Below, piece by piece: positions 26,499-35,864 of a stretch of DNA of 64,000 bases. Position 1 is the first letter of the stretch, and every line of letters begins with the position of its first letter. The DNA comes from Afipia sp. (GTDB lineage Bacteria > Pseudomonadota > Alphaproteobacteria > Rhizobiales > Xanthobacteraceae), in assembly GCA_024707075.1 (NCBI GenBank), contig JANQAK010000001.1, positions 890,001 to 954,000 of the forward strand. The letters run 5' to 3'. Below the pieces are notes generated by a model. The model was not told the origin of the DNA. It ran no database searches and saw nothing but the letters and a program-made list of their open reading frames with translations. The position numbers and the translations under genes were made by a program.

Positions 26499-27020
26499 AT
26501 GGCCGCAGAAACCAGCACAGCGGCGGCAGCGTCCTTCAGGCCCGTGATTGGAGGCACCCGCATCGGCCATGTCCACCTGAAGGTGGCGGATCTCGACCGC
26601 GCGCTGGGCTTTTATCAGGGCGTGCTCGGCTTCGAGCTGATGCAGCGCTATGGCGATCAGGCCGCGTTCCTTTCGGCGGGCGGCTATCACCATCACATCG
26701 GCCTCAACACATGGGAGAGCAAGGGCGGCAAGCCACCAGCTCCCGGCACCACCGGACTTTTTCACACCGCGATCCTGTATCCAACACGGGCAGCGCTGGC
26801 GGATGCGTTGCATCGTGTGCTGGAAGCCGGTATCGCACTCGACGGCGCAAGCGACCACGGCGTCAGCGAGGCGTTGTACCTGCGCGATCCCGACGAGAAC
26901 GGTGTCGAGCTTTATCGCGACCGGCCCGAAGCCGACTGGCCGCGCCATCCCGACGGGTCGCTCGCGATGTTCACCCACCGGCTTGATGTCGAGGCGCTGC
27001 TGCGGGAACGCGAGGGTTGA
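26499..27020 (+). CDS. VOC-family protein (glyoxalase / catechol 2,3-dioxygenase CatE-like)
   Basis: A 173-residue vicinal-oxygen-chelate protein with one clear beta-alpha-beta-beta-beta module. Candidate metal ligands are H (IGHVHLKVADLDRALGFYQG), H in GYHHHIGLNTW, and E in DENGVELYRDRP. The pattern is close to CatE/YfiE-type proteins, which resemble extradiol dioxygenases. It follows the CMD gene after 57 bases on the same strand and may form a unit with it. Substrate is unknown. Confidence 0.87.
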   Translation: MAAETSTAAAASFRPVIGGTRIGHVHLKVADLDRALGFYQGVLGFELMQRYGDQAAFLSAGGYHHHIGLNTWESKGGKPPAPGTTGLFHTAILYPTRAALADALHRVLEAGIALDGASDHGVSEALYLRDPDENGVELYRDRPEADWPRHPDGSLAMFTHRLDVEALLREREG

Positions 27021-27041
27021 CTGCTTTCCTCTGTCGGAAGC

Positions 27042-27147
27042 CCTCATCCTGAGGAGCGGCGTCTTCGCCGCGTCTCGAAGGATGAGCGTGTACGTATCCT
27101 CATGGTTCGAGACGCGCGCAAAGAGTGCGCGCTCCTCACCATGAGGC
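27042..27147. repeat. Dispersed palindromic repeat, family A2 copy 2
   Basis: CCTCATCCTGAGGAGCGGCG at the left and GCGCGCTCCTCACCATGAGG at the right, with CGTCTCGAAGGATGAG / CTCATGGTTCGAGACG inside. It lies between convergent genes and is related to the copy at 7214. Confidence 0.8.
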
Positions 27148-27168
27148 ACAACGCATCGCCATTCACCT

Positions 27169-28422
27169 CTAAATCATCTTCGCCGTCTTCGCCCGCACCA
27201 GCACGATGCCGGCGGCGATCAGCTCAAGCGCGGCGCAGACATAGAACGGCACGGTGTAGCCGCCGAAGGCATCGCGCAGCAGGCCGACAATTCCCGGACC
27301 GAATGCATAGGTGAATTGGCAGATCGCCGACACCAGACTGACCAGCACGCCGAAAGCCGCCGCGCTGAACTCCCGCTGCACGATCAGCGTCGGCAGCGTG
27401 ATGACGTTGCCGACGGAAAACCCGAACAGCGCGCTGGCCGCAAACAGCGCGACCTCGTTTCTGGTGTTAATGATGACGATCAGCGCAATGGCCTGGCTGA
27501 TTGCCGAGACGCTCGATGCGATGCGCTGATCCATGCGGTCGACGACAAGGCCGAACAGGACACGCCCGATGATCGCCATCGCCGTCATCAGCGCCACCGC
27601 GATGCTGGCGCGCTCACGCCCCATGATCGGATCGAGAAACGAGATCTGGTGCACGATGAAGCCGACCTGCGCCAGCAGGAGCAGCGCAAATGGCACGGTG
27701 ATGGTCCAGAATGGCAGGCTGCCGAACGCTGCGCGGCGGATTTGTGCGATCGACTGAGCGACAGGCGGCTCTGCGCTGCCAACCGCGTGCGGCACCCGCT
27801 TCGGCGGGCTGCCGACCCAGATCAGAATGGCCGGGATCGCCAGCGCGATCATCACCAGCGCCGCACCGATCAATGTCGCGGAGAAGCCGAACCTGCCGAT
27901 GGCGCCGACCAGCAGCGGCACGCCGACCACGCCGCCGCAACTGGCGCCGTTCAGCGCAAGGCTGATGGCCATGCCGCGCTTCCTGTCGAACCACAGCCCC
28001 AGCGTGCTGTTGATCGCGGCGATGCTGGTGCCGGCCCATCCGGCGGCAAGCAGCACATAGACAATGTAGAGCTGCCACGGCGACGTCACCTGCCCGACCA
28101 GCGCGGTGCCGGCAGCCATGCAGATGATGCCAGCGATGAGGAGGCGGCGCGGCCCCAGCACGCGGATCGCCTCGCTGACGAACACGACCAGCACCGAACT
28201 GAACAGATAATAACAGGTGGTCGCGGTCGAGATCAGCGACGCCGGCCAGCCGTGCAGACGTTGCAGCTCGGCGAGATAGACGCCCTGGCCATAGAACCCT
28301 GCGCCCCATGCAAACGTCGCGATCAGAAAGCAGACCGCGACGATGGGCCAGCCTTCATAGCGGATCGAGGTCTCGTCGATGGCTTTCTCATCCGCGGCAG
28401 GTTCCGCGTGAGGCGCATTCAT
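27169..28422 (-). CDS. MFS transporter
   Basis: A 417-residue protein with 12 predicted spans in two halves. MFS signatures include LGLWFDRKRGMAISLALNGAS (loop 4-5) and RVLFGLVVDRMDQR (second half). The layout resembles the oxalate/formate antiporter and monocarboxylate groups. It lies downstream of a cupin gene on the same strand, after a 320-base gap. Substrate cannot be told; proximity to catabolic genes suggests an organic acid. Confidence 0.88.
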   Translation of the reverse strand: MNAPHAEPAADEKAIDETSIRYEGWPIVAVCFLIATFAWGAGFYGQGVYLAELQRLHGWPASLISTATTCYYLFSSVLVVFVSEAIRVLGPRRLLIAGIICMAAGTALVGQVTSPWQLYIVYVLLAAGWAGTSIAAINSTLGLWFDRKRGMAISLALNGASCGGVVGVPLLVGAIGRFGFSATLIGAALVMIALAIPAILIWVGSPPKRVPHAVGSAEPPVAQSIAQIRRAAFGSLPFWTITVPFALLLLAQVGFIVHQISFLDPIMGRERASIAVALMTAMAIIGRVLFGLVVDRMDQRIASSVSAISQAIALIVIINTRNEVALFAASALFGFSVGNVITLPTLIVQREFSAAAFGVLVSLVSAICQFTYAFGPGIVGLLRDAFGGYTVPFYVCAALELIAAGIVLVRAKTAKMI

Positions 28423-28742
28423 GGTCCGGCGTTTCCCTCAAGGCGCTCAACGCTCTTCTTTCTGCCGATTCCACAGGCAGTACGCCATCTGTCAGGACGC
28501 GGATCGCGGCGTCAAGCGAGACATGGTCACGCGACGCATGAGGGAACCTCATGTGGGAGGAATCGCACCGCAAAAAATCCGAGGAAGAAGCATCGCGAGG
28601 GATTCACAGATTCAGGTCGTCCCCACGTTCGCGGGGACGACGCAGCGTTGTTGCTAACAAAAACAAACCGCGGCAGAGCCGAACTGGATTGCTTCGTCGC
28701 GACGCTTCTTGCGATGACGACCGCCGTCATCAGGCCAACGGC
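28423..28742. other. Intergenic region with a family B hairpin
   Basis: No gene is supported. The short hairpin at 28616-28641 (CCCCACGTTCGCGGGG core) belongs to the same repeat family as 23088-23203. The remainder holds the MFS promoter on the minus strand, without a recognisable operator. Confidence 0.5.
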
Positions 28743-29882
28743 TTACTCGTACAAATACCCGACCGGCTTGCCGTCGGTCCGCAGCGGACGAATGTCCTTC
28801 CGCGTGATGATCTGGCCGGCCAGGCCGTCAATCTCGTCACGCTGCGTCGGCGTCCATTTGCGAAGATTATCCATGCCCTTCAGGAGGCCGAGCCGAAGGA
28901 CCTGGGTATTTTCGCCCACGCCGACGAGATCGATCGTGTTCTTGCTCGCGGTCACCACATCGCCGGTCGCAAGTTCAAAAACCTTCCCCGCACTGTCCTT
29001 GAATTCGGCCGTGCCGCGAATGACCCGATAAATAACGACCTCGCCTTTCGCAAACGAGTCGGCGGCTACTGCTGCCGCAGTGCTCTTCGGCAACAGCGAC
29101 TGGCCGCGCGGGTCGGTTGCGATGATGTGGCCGGTGACGAGATGGCCACTCGGAACCTCGATTCCAATATCGCGCACGTAAACGGGCGTGGCTGACTTGA
29201 TGACACTATCAGTCAGTGGCTTGAAGAGCGCCTCCAGCGCCAGCGGATCCTGAAGCCAGAAGCCTGCATCGGCCGGGCGATCGTGCAGGGGATGGGTCCA
29301 GGCGATACGCGGCGTTTCAGCCTCAACGATCTGATCCGGACCCACAATCGTCGGGTTCGGGAATGTCGTCGGATCGGTGATGAAGGCTTCGAGAAACTTT
29401 CCGGAGTAGCCCATGGACATCGCGTCCGGCACCACCGTCTGCGGCGTCGCCAGATTTTCTTCGGTCGACAATCCTGACCAGGTGTAAAAGAGCTGGCGAT
29501 GCACGATCGCGCTTTGCAGCATCACCGCGCCGGGGCCGACGTAATACAGCCGGCCATCGTAATCGAAAGTGAACATGCCCGACGTGACCAGCACGAGCTG
29601 GAACCCCCCCGGCGGAAGATGGAGATGAAAATCGGTGGGGCCTGTATCCTCACGGTAGATCGGCAGATTTGTCGCGACCTCATGGAGGAGGAAGGCTTCG
29701 TTATTCGCATGAAAGCCTTCATTCGCGCGGTTGTAGAGCGCCTGCGGGCGATAGGTCGCCTCGTATTTCGCATCTCGGTAGCGATCGATGGCGATGAAAC
29801 TCTGATCATTCAGGCGGATGGGATCGCCGTTCGGGCGCGTGAGACCAGACGATTTGGGATCGACCGCAGCATGTACGTTCAT
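28743..29882 (-). CDS. Cupin-domain protein of unknown function
   Basis: A 379-residue protein starting at ATG 29882, with GGAGGATGCC upstream. It has a cupin-like barrel in the N-terminal half (DFHLHLPPGGFQLVLVTSGM, then DGRLYYVGPGAVMLQSAIVH) with His residues that could bind a metal, and a second beta-rich half (VVIYRVIRGTAEFKDSAGKV, FELATGDVVTASKNTIDLVG), so it may be bicupin. No signal peptide is seen. I do not recognise a named family. It lies upstream of an MFS gene and downstream of nothing on its strand. Confidence 0.6.
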   Translation of the reverse strand: MNVHAAVDPKSSGLTRPNGDPIRLNDQSFIAIDRYRDAKYEATYRPQALYNRANEGFHANNEAFLLHEVATNLPIYREDTGPTDFHLHLPPGGFQLVLVTSGMFTFDYDGRLYYVGPGAVMLQSAIVHRQLFYTWSGLSTEENLATPQTVVPDAMSMGYSGKFLEAFITDPTTFPNPTIVGPDQIVEAETPRIAWTHPLHDRPADAGFWLQDPLALEALFKPLTDSVIKSATPVYVRDIGIEVPSGHLVTGHIIATDPRGQSLLPKSTAAAVAADSFAKGEVVIYRVIRGTAEFKDSAGKVFELATGDVVTASKNTIDLVGVGENTQVLRLGLLKGMDNLRKWTPTQRDEIDGLAGQIITRKDIRPLRTDGKPVGYLYE

Positions 29883-30183
29883 GGCATCCTCCAATCCGGG
29901 CGGAGCGCCAGCCCCATCATTTCTGCCCGGCTGCTTCTGCAATGGTTCATGCGAATTCCGCGCCAGCGTAGCCGTTGGACGCAGACGGCGCGTGACGAAG
30001 TTTTACGCAGGGAAAGATGTGGCTGAGTCCGTGGGGGATTCGCCGGTGTGGCGCGCCACGCCGCCATCGCCGCCCGCCTCACATGCGATGCGTCATCTCT
30101 GGCATCCCAGGAATGCATGGTTCCAGGCAAGCGTCCGCAGCCGCAACCGGCCCAGCAAGCAGGCAGTTGCGCGCGGCCGTTGC
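29883..30183. other. Intergenic region between GST and cupin genes
   Basis: No gene is supported and I see no strong hairpin. It must hold the cupin promoter on the minus strand. Confidence 0.4.
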
Positions 30184-30837
30184 CTAATATTCCACCTCAA
30201 GCTCTTCGATTTCAGCCGGTTCGAGCTTGGCGGCTTCGATCCATTCCTGCATTTCGGGGAGCGCGATGACCCGTTTTGCATAGCTCGCCAGCGCCGGACC
30301 AAGCTGCACATCATAGGTCATGAAGCGCGTCACCACCGGCGCATACATCGCATCCGCCATCGTGCGGTGCCCGAACAGGAACGGCCCGCCGGATTTTTCC
30401 AGGCAGTCGCTCCAGATCGCGCAGATCCGGTCGATGTCGGCCTGCGCCCGCGACCAGACCTTGAAGCCGGGAAAATGTCCCTTGATGTTGACCGGCAGCG
30501 ACGCGCGCAGCGTCGTGAAGCCGGAGTGAATCTCGCCGCAGATCGAGCGGCAATGCGCTCGCGGAATACGCTCGGAAGGCAATAAACCCGCATCCGGCAA
30601 CAGGTCGTTGAGGTATTCGCCGATCGCCAGCGTATCCCACACCGTTGCACCCTCATGGCGCAGGCACGGCACCAGGATCGAGGACGACAGCAGCAGGATT
30701 TCCGCCCGCGCCGAGGCGTCGTCCGCCGCCGTGACGATTTCGTCGAACTCAAGTCCAGAGAACTTGGTCAGCAGCCAGCCGCGCAGCGACCATGACGAGT
30801 AATTCTTGCTGCTGATGGTCAAAGTGGCCTTGGCCAT
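30184..30837 (-). CDS. Glutathione S-transferase family protein
   Basis: A 217-residue protein with an N-terminal thioredoxin-like domain (about 1-82). Ser in NYSSWSLRGW is the likely catalytic or glutathione-activating residue, VPCLRHEG holds the cis-Pro, and VWDTLAIGEYL is the Glu/Ser-Asp equivalent. The helical C-terminal domain (about 90-205) follows. This is like the bacterial zeta/omega-type or unclassified group. Detoxification or a catabolic isomerase role cannot be separated. It is divergent from the PHA depolymerase gene. Confidence 0.88.
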   Translation of the reverse strand: MAKATLTISSKNYSSWSLRGWLLTKFSGLEFDEIVTAADDASARAEILLLSSSILVPCLRHEGATVWDTLAIGEYLNDLLPDAGLLPSERIPRAHCRSICGEIHSGFTTLRASLPVNIKGHFPGFKVWSRAQADIDRICAIWSDCLEKSGGPFLFGHRTMADAMYAPVVTRFMTYDVQLGPALASYAKRVIALPEMQEWIEAAKLEPAEIEELEVEY

Positions 30838-31019
30838 GGTCGCGCTCCCTACGCCTGCACATCAAAGAGGCGGACTGGCTGTCCGCCCGGTCCTGCCGAG
30901 CCTGCCTGTTGTTTAAGCGCCTGCTCCTTTTACACACAGCAAACGACATGCCAATTCCCAAGGCCGATTGACGGCGCTCTGGCTTCAAGTTTGCATGGAG
31001 CAAATGGGAGACCGCCTGG

Positions 31020-32243
31020 ATGTCGCCGATGATGTATCAAACGTACCAGAACACCATGGACTTCATGGCGCCGTGGCGCAGTGGAGCGTCCTCGGCGCTG
31101 GCCTACCTCAAGATGCTGCCCGACGGCTGGTCGGACAAGGTGTTCGGCCGCGTCGCCGCTGCGCTCGAACTGGTGTCGCGCAGCTCGCTGACCTACAAGC
31201 GACCACCCTACGACATCAAGCCCGTCGCGGTCGGCAACAACGAATGGCCGGTGATCGAGGAAGTCCCGTTCGCGACGCCGTTCGGCTCGCTGCTGCATTT
31301 CAAGAAGGAAGGCGCGCCGGCGCAGCCGAAAGTCCTGCTGGTTGCGCCGATGTCAGGCCACTTCGCGACGCTGCTGCGCGGCACCGTGCAGACGCTGTTG
31401 CAGGACCACGACGTCTACATCACCGACTGGCACAACCCGCGCGATATTCCGCTCAACCAGGGCAAGTTCGGTCTCGACGAATACACCGAGCACCTCATCA
31501 CCTTCATGGACCAGCTCGGTCCGAAGTCGCACATGATCGCGGTCTGCCAGCCGTCGGTATCAGCGCTCGCCGCCTGCGCCATCATGTCGGAGGACAGTCA
31601 TCGCGCGCGGCCAGCGAGCCTCACCCTGATGGCGGGGCCGATCGATACGCGCATTCAGCCGACCAAAGTCAACGAGTTCGCCACATCGAAGCCGCTGAAG
31701 TGGTTTGAGGACAATCTGATCAACTACGTGCCGATGCAGTGCAAGGGCGCGTTCCGCAAGGTCTATCCCGGCTTCATTCAGGTCACGGCGTTCGTCTCAA
31801 TGAATCTCGAACGCCACGTCAAGTCGCACAAGGACCTGCTCGAACATCTGGCGAAAGGCGAAGTGGAAAAGGCCGACACCATCAAGACCTTCTACGACGA
31901 GTATTTCGCGGTGATGGACCTGCCGGCGGAGTTCTACATCGACACCATCCGCGACGTGTTTCAGGAACACCTGCTGCCGCAGGGCAAGCTGACCTATAAG
32001 GGCCGCACCGTGGATCCCGGCTCGATCAAGAAGATGGGCCTGATGACGGTGGAAGGCGAGAAGGACGACATCTGCTCGATCGGCCAGACCCTCGCGGCGC
32101 AGGATCTCTGCACCGGCGTGCGCGCCTATCGCAAGGTGCACCACATGCAGGCCGGCGTCGGCCACTACGGCGTGTTCAGCGGCCGCAAGTGGAACAACGA
32201 AATCTATCCGCTGCTGCGGGATTTCATCCACGTCAATTCGTGA
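31020..32243 (+). CDS. phaZ: Intracellular polyhydroxyalkanoate depolymerase
   Basis: A 407-residue alpha/beta-hydrolase of the intracellular PHB depolymerase family. The Cys nucleophile is C176 in IAVCQPSVSAL (in place of Ser in a lipase box). The other triad members are Asp in EGEKDDIC (about 345) and His in GVGHYGVFSG (about 378), as in Ralstonia PhaZa1. It has no signal peptide, as expected for an enzyme acting on native carbon-storage granules in the cell to release 3-hydroxybutyrate. Several close ATGs (31020, 31029, 31032) could start it. Confidence 0.93.
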   Translation: MSPMMYQTYQNTMDFMAPWRSGASSALAYLKMLPDGWSDKVFGRVAAALELVSRSSLTYKRPPYDIKPVAVGNNEWPVIEEVPFATPFGSLLHFKKEGAPAQPKVLLVAPMSGHFATLLRGTVQTLLQDHDVYITDWHNPRDIPLNQGKFGLDEYTEHLITFMDQLGPKSHMIAVCQPSVSALAACAIMSEDSHRARPASLTLMAGPIDTRIQPTKVNEFATSKPLKWFEDNLINYVPMQCKGAFRKVYPGFIQVTAFVSMNLERHVKSHKDLLEHLAKGEVEKADTIKTFYDEYFAVMDLPAEFYIDTIRDVFQEHLLPQGKLTYKGRTVDPGSIKKMGLMTVEGEKDDICSIGQTLAAQDLCTGVRAYRKVHHMQAGVGHYGVFSGRKWNNEIYPLLRDFIHVNS

Positions 32244-32272
32244 CGGTCTTCGCCGACGCGCCACATAAAAAA

Positions 32273-32300
32273 GATGGCCGCCTGTGAGCAGACGGCCATC
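32273..32300. terminator. Hairpin after phaZ, A-tract on its left
   Basis: GATGGCCG and CGGCCATC (8-bp perfect arms) surround a 12-base loop. An A-tract precedes and only TTT follows, so it would work best on the minus strand, possibly for the small gene at 32416. Confidence 0.5.
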
Positions 32301-32415
32301 AGTTTGAGGAAGAATGGCCGCCCGCGGGCTTGCGGACGGACCACTCTCAGACGACGTCAACCTCTCTCGATCTGTACTCCTGCGGCGGGCTTCCGGCCGG
32401 ACGCACGCCGTTCAT

Positions 32416-32574
32416 TCATGCGCCAGCCGGATTGCCGCTGCGCGCAGCGATCGCCGCAATGGCGACGGCGCGATGTTGCGGCTTCATCGACGCAAGCGCG
32501 CTCAAAATGCGGTGCGCGATCCACGCCACCAGTGACGGCAGGAACGGGGCGTGCGCCTGTTTCAGGGTCTGCAT
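32416..32574 (-). CDS. Small basic protein, hypothetical (52 residues)
   Basis: The 52-codon frame from ATG 32574 has AAGGA nine bases upstream. The product is short, basic and helical (FLPSLVAWIAHRILSALASM) without a clear membrane span. The frame is open further 5', but that part looks random. The A-rich side of the hairpin at 32273-32300 would end its transcript. No family is recognised, so confidence is low. Confidence 0.4.
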   Translation of the reverse strand: MQTLKQAHAPFLPSLVAWIAHRILSALASMKPQHRAVAIAAIAARSGNPAGA

Positions 32575-33008
32575 GGATCTGATCCTTGGGTTCGTCAGAA
32601 CGGCCCGGGTGGAACGCCTGACGCTTCCCGGGCAAGAGCCGGCCGGGGATCGGTATGCTTTCAGCTTCCGAAATCTAGGCCGCACCATGATTTTAGCAAA
32701 CGAGTAGTTCTGCATATTTAAATCGATATTATAGATATGAAATCCGGCCGGGCGGATGATGCCTCTCCCCGGCGCCGAACGCTTACGGACCGGACGCGCC
32801 AGCCGAAATCATCAAATCAGTGTGTGTTGCCACGGATCGTCCGGCGGGATTACGCTATGACGCTCAACCGCAAATTGATCGCATCGTCGTCGTGCCGCCC
32901 GGCATGAGTTTTTCTGATCGCTCACATCATCTGCCATTCGAACGTCTTCGTGCATCCGGCACACCGAGCCGTCGCCGCGCCGCGCTCCGAAAACAGGGAA
33001 TCCTTGTC
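32575..33008. other. Intergenic region before aldo/keto reductase
   Basis: No gene is supported. An AT-rich stretch near 32710-32745 (with ATCGATATTATAGATAT) could hold promoters. The upstream frame that runs into the aldo/keto reductase lacks a binding site. Confidence 0.4.
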
Positions 33009-34034
33009 ATGAAGTATCGCCAGCTTGGCCGCACCGGCCTGTACGTCTCCGAAATCTGTCTCGGCACCATGACGTTTTCCGGTCAGGGCGCTCAATGGCA
33101 GCAGATCGGCCACGTCGACCAGACCGGCGTCAACGCGCTGCTCGATTGCGCGCTGAAGACCGGCGTCAACTTCATCGACACCGCCGATGTCTATTCCGAA
33201 GGCCAGTCCGAAGTGCTGCTCGGCCAGGCGCTACGCGACCTCAAGGTGAAGCGCGACGACGTCATCGTCGCCACCAAGGTCCGCAGCCGCGTGGGACCGG
33301 GACCGAACGCGGTGGGCCTGTCGCGGGGCCATATCATGGACGCGGTGGACGCCAGCCTGAAGCGGATGGAGCTCGACCATATCGACCTCTATCAGGTCCA
33401 CGGCGCCGATCTCGCGACCCCGATCGACGAGACGCTGCGCGCGCTCGACGATCTCGTCACTCAGGGCAAGGTCCGCTACATCGGCTGCTCCAACATGGCG
33501 GCGTGGCAGATCATGAAGGCGCTCGGCGTCTCAGCGAAGCATGACTACGCCCGCTTCGAGACGGTGCAGTCCTACTACACCATCGCCGGACGCGATCTGG
33601 AGCGCGAGATCGTGCCGCTGATCGACGACCAGAACCTCGGGCTGATGGTGTGGTCGCCGCTGGCCGGCGGCCTGCTGTCCGGAAAGTTCGGCCGCGATGT
33701 CGCAACACCGAACGACGCGCGGCGCATCACTTTCGACTTCCCGCCGGTGAACAAGGACCATGCCTTCGACGTGGTCGATGCCATGCGGCCCATTGCCAAT
33801 GCGCACGGCGTCTCGGTGGCCCGCATCGCGCTGGCGTGGCTGCTGCACCAGAAGGCCGTGATGAGCGTCATCGTCGGCGCCAAGACCGTCGAGCAGCTCA
33901 AGGACAATCTCGCCGCCACCGAAATCAAGTTGTCAGCAGACGAGTTGACGGCACTCGACAAGGCGAGCGCGCTGCCGATCGAATATCCGCAATGGATGCT
34001 GAATCGTCAGCACACCGGCCGCGTGCCGGCGTAA
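33009..34034 (+). CDS. Aldo/keto reductase
   Basis: A 341-residue NADPH-dependent AKR. The catalytic tetrad can be placed at D57, Y62 (FIDTADVYSEG), K90 (VATKV) and H131 (YQVHGAD). The cofactor region YYTIAGRDLEREI and IVGAKTVEQLKDNL near the C-terminus fit the YajO/Tas-like group. ATG 33009 is chosen because it begins the family N-terminus (MKYRQLGRTGL) and has AGGGAA upstream. Substrate is unknown. The gene is convergent with the AraC regulator. Confidence 0.92.
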   Translation: MKYRQLGRTGLYVSEICLGTMTFSGQGAQWQQIGHVDQTGVNALLDCALKTGVNFIDTADVYSEGQSEVLLGQALRDLKVKRDDVIVATKVRSRVGPGPNAVGLSRGHIMDAVDASLKRMELDHIDLYQVHGADLATPIDETLRALDDLVTQGKVRYIGCSNMAAWQIMKALGVSAKHDYARFETVQSYYTIAGRDLEREIVPLIDDQNLGLMVWSPLAGGLLSGKFGRDVATPNDARRITFDFPPVNKDHAFDVVDAMRPIANAHGVSVARIALAWLLHQKAVMSVIVGAKTVEQLKDNLAATEIKLSADELTALDKASALPIEYPQWMLNRQHTGRVPA

Positions 34035-34063
34035 CACCTGGATCGCAAGCGCCGCCGCCTGCG

Positions 34064-35032
34064 TCATGGCAGAGGCCCCCGCGCCGCGATGGGAGTCAGC
34101 CCGAAGCGGCGGCGGAAGCAGCGGTTGAAGTAGGACAGGTCGTTGAAGCCGCAGGCGAAGGCGATGTCGCCGATGCGGTGATGGCCCGGCTGCGCCAGCA
34201 GATCGATGGCCTTCCGCAATCGCAATTCCAGCAGTCGCGCGCTGAAACTTGCGCCCGCCTCATACAGCAGTTCGTTGATGTAGCGCTCGGACAGGCCCGC
34301 CTCCGCCGCCAGCGCATGCGCGGAAAAGTCCGCTTCGGTAAAGCGCCGTTGCAGGATGTTCAGGACGTGAGTCAGCCGCACAGCACGCAACCCGCGTTTG
34401 CCGGCCATCTCGCCGGCATCACGGCGCGCGCCGAGACCGATCGCCACCAGATCCAGGATATGCGACGCGATCTGGGTGCCAGCCTCGTCAGCGACCCGAT
34501 CGTTCGCAAGAACGAGATCGCTGTAGTCCATCGCCAGCGTCAGCGCCCCGCCGGGCGCGAACTCGACACCCACCATGTCATCGACGTTCGCGACCATCGC
34601 CTGCAATGCGCCGGACGGCAGATGCACGTTGGTGAAGCGCTTGTAGCTGGTGCCGTCGGCGCCCGAGAACGTCTCGTCGAGCTTCAGGATCGCCATGCTG
34701 TCCGGACGCAACCGGAACTTCTTGCCGCGATGAACCACATAGGCATCGTGGGCTTCCGCATTCCGCGCGAAGCAATAGCGGTCGTCGTTGGTCGCGAGAA
34801 CCTGTCGCTTCTCGCGCCGCACTGTCCTGAACGTGCCCCTGCATCGCCCCAGCAGCGTGGTGCCGACGGCAATGGAATTCATCGACGCCTTGAACAGCGC
34901 ATCTTCCGCGGGATCGAATTCGCCGGTGTTGGAAAAATGTTCGAACAGTTCCGAAAACTGCATGAAGCGCTGCCTGTTGCCCAGGCGCTTGTCGAAACTC
35001 TCGGTCGAAAGAGATTTGCGAACAATCGTCAT
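34064..35032 (-). CDS. AraC-family transcriptional regulator
   Basis: A 322-residue regulator from ATG 35032 (the frame is open further to a TTG at 35089). The C-terminal 100 residues hold two HTH motifs (FSAHALAAEAGLSERYINEL and RIGDIAFACGFNDLSYFNRC), ending FRRRFGLTPIAARG. The N-terminal 200 residues fit the AraC-binding-like-2 domain (RQRFMQFSELFEHF, RCRGTFRTVRREKRQVLATN). It is convergent with the aldo/keto reductase gene, so whether it controls it is not shown. Confidence 0.88.
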   Translation of the reverse strand: MTIVRKSLSTESFDKRLGNRQRFMQFSELFEHFSNTGEFDPAEDALFKASMNSIAVGTTLLGRCRGTFRTVRREKRQVLATNDDRYCFARNAEAHDAYVVHRGKKFRLRPDSMAILKLDETFSGADGTSYKRFTNVHLPSGALQAMVANVDDMVGVEFAPGGALTLAMDYSDLVLANDRVADEAGTQIASHILDLVAIGLGARRDAGEMAGKRGLRAVRLTHVLNILQRRFTEADFSAHALAAEAGLSERYINELLYEAGASFSARLLELRLRKAIDLLAQPGHHRIGDIAFACGFNDLSYFNRCFRRRFGLTPIAARGPLP

Positions 35033-35256
35033 CGCGACCACAGGCCGCAACAGGATGAACAAAAGCGGCGAAGTATCGGAACGGCGCAAGTTTATCCCAA
35101 CCTTCGGCGGATTGTCTGCACGTCGGCGTGAATATCAGCAATTTCGTCCGCAGCGCCGGTCAGTCCGTGCCGGCACCCGTGAGTCCAAGACGCGGGCGGC
35201 TTTCCCGTTTACGGGAAGCCGGGCGGCGAATGATTCGATCCCTAGGAGAATGCACG

Positions 35257-35496
35257 ATGCCGAAATTCTCATCCGTTCATGTGACACTGCTCAGCGGCGT
35301 CGCCATCACCGCCGCCGGAATAGGCTACGCCCTCGGCGCGCAGCCCCACATGGCCGAAACCATTGCCCTGCTGCAAAACGCCCGCGCCGAGCTTGCGGCC
35401 GCCACGCCGAACAAGGGCGGCCATCGTGAGAAGGCTCTCGGACTGATCGACGCCGCCATTACTGAAGTCCGCGCCGGCATCGTTTTTGCGCAATGA
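35257..35496 (+). CDS. Small exported protein, hypothetical
   Basis: A 79-residue protein starting at ATG 35257 with AGGAGA upstream. A single N-terminal hydrophobic stretch (VTLLSGVAITAAGIGYALGA) acts as signal or anchor. The rest is helical (MAETIALLQNARAELAAATP, HREKALGLIDAAITEVRAGI), a pattern common in small Bradyrhizobium proteins. No function is known to me. Confidence 0.7.
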   Translation: MPKFSSVHVTLLSGVAITAAGIGYALGAQPHMAETIALLQNARAELAAATPNKGGHREKALGLIDAAITEVRAGIVFAQ

Positions 35497-35527
35497 TCCA
35501 TTCGGCAACGAACCCGCGGGTCACGTC

Positions 35528-35782
35528 ATGAAGAAGATTCTTGCCACAGTTTCGCTTCTCGCCGCCCTCGCAGCTCCTGCCCTGTCGCAGGCCGCGCCGT
35601 TCGCGCGCCTCACACAAGGCTCATCTCCCGATGTCATTCGGGTCGCCGGCGGATGCGGCCCCGGCTGGCACTGCGGCCCCTACGGCGGGTGCCGCAGGAA
35701 CTGGGCGAACCCGGCGGCGCACGCCTGTCCGCGCGGCTATCACATCGGACCGGGTGGGCGCTGCCGCGGTAACGGCAGATAA
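35528..35782 (+). CDS. GCG_CRPN-type small Cys/Gly-rich secreted protein
   Basis: An 84-residue protein with a signal peptide (about 1-22). A mature part reads GGCGPGWHCGPYGGCRRNWA and ends in CPRGYHIGPGGRCRGNGR, with five Cys residues. This fits the GCG-CRPN prefix family of small Rhizobiales envelope proteins. It begins 31 bases after the preceding gene and is followed by a terminator at 35811-35832. Confidence 0.8.
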   Translation: MKKILATVSLLAALAAPALSQAAPFARLTQGSSPDVIRVAGGCGPGWHCGPYGGCRRNWANPAAHACPRGYHIGPGGRCRGNGR

Positions 35783-35810
35783 TTATTTCAGCACGCAGCC
35801 ATACTGGAAA

Positions 35811-35832
35811 AGCCCGGCCTCGCGGCCGGGCT
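35811..35832 (+). terminator. Terminator hairpin
   Basis: AGCCCGGCC and GGCCGGGCT (9-bp perfect arms, TCGC loop), then TTCATT. It ends the two small secreted protein genes. Arms preceded by AAAA make it bidirectional for the convergent tarD. Confidence 0.8.
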
Positions 35833-35864
35833 TCATTATTGGGCCAACATTTTGGCGCGGCGTC

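Noticed and set aside
32330-32707. Plus-strand 125-codon frame in the phaZ to aldo/keto reductase gap
   Set aside because: No binding site and random-looking sequence; the minus-strand 52-codon frame is better supported.
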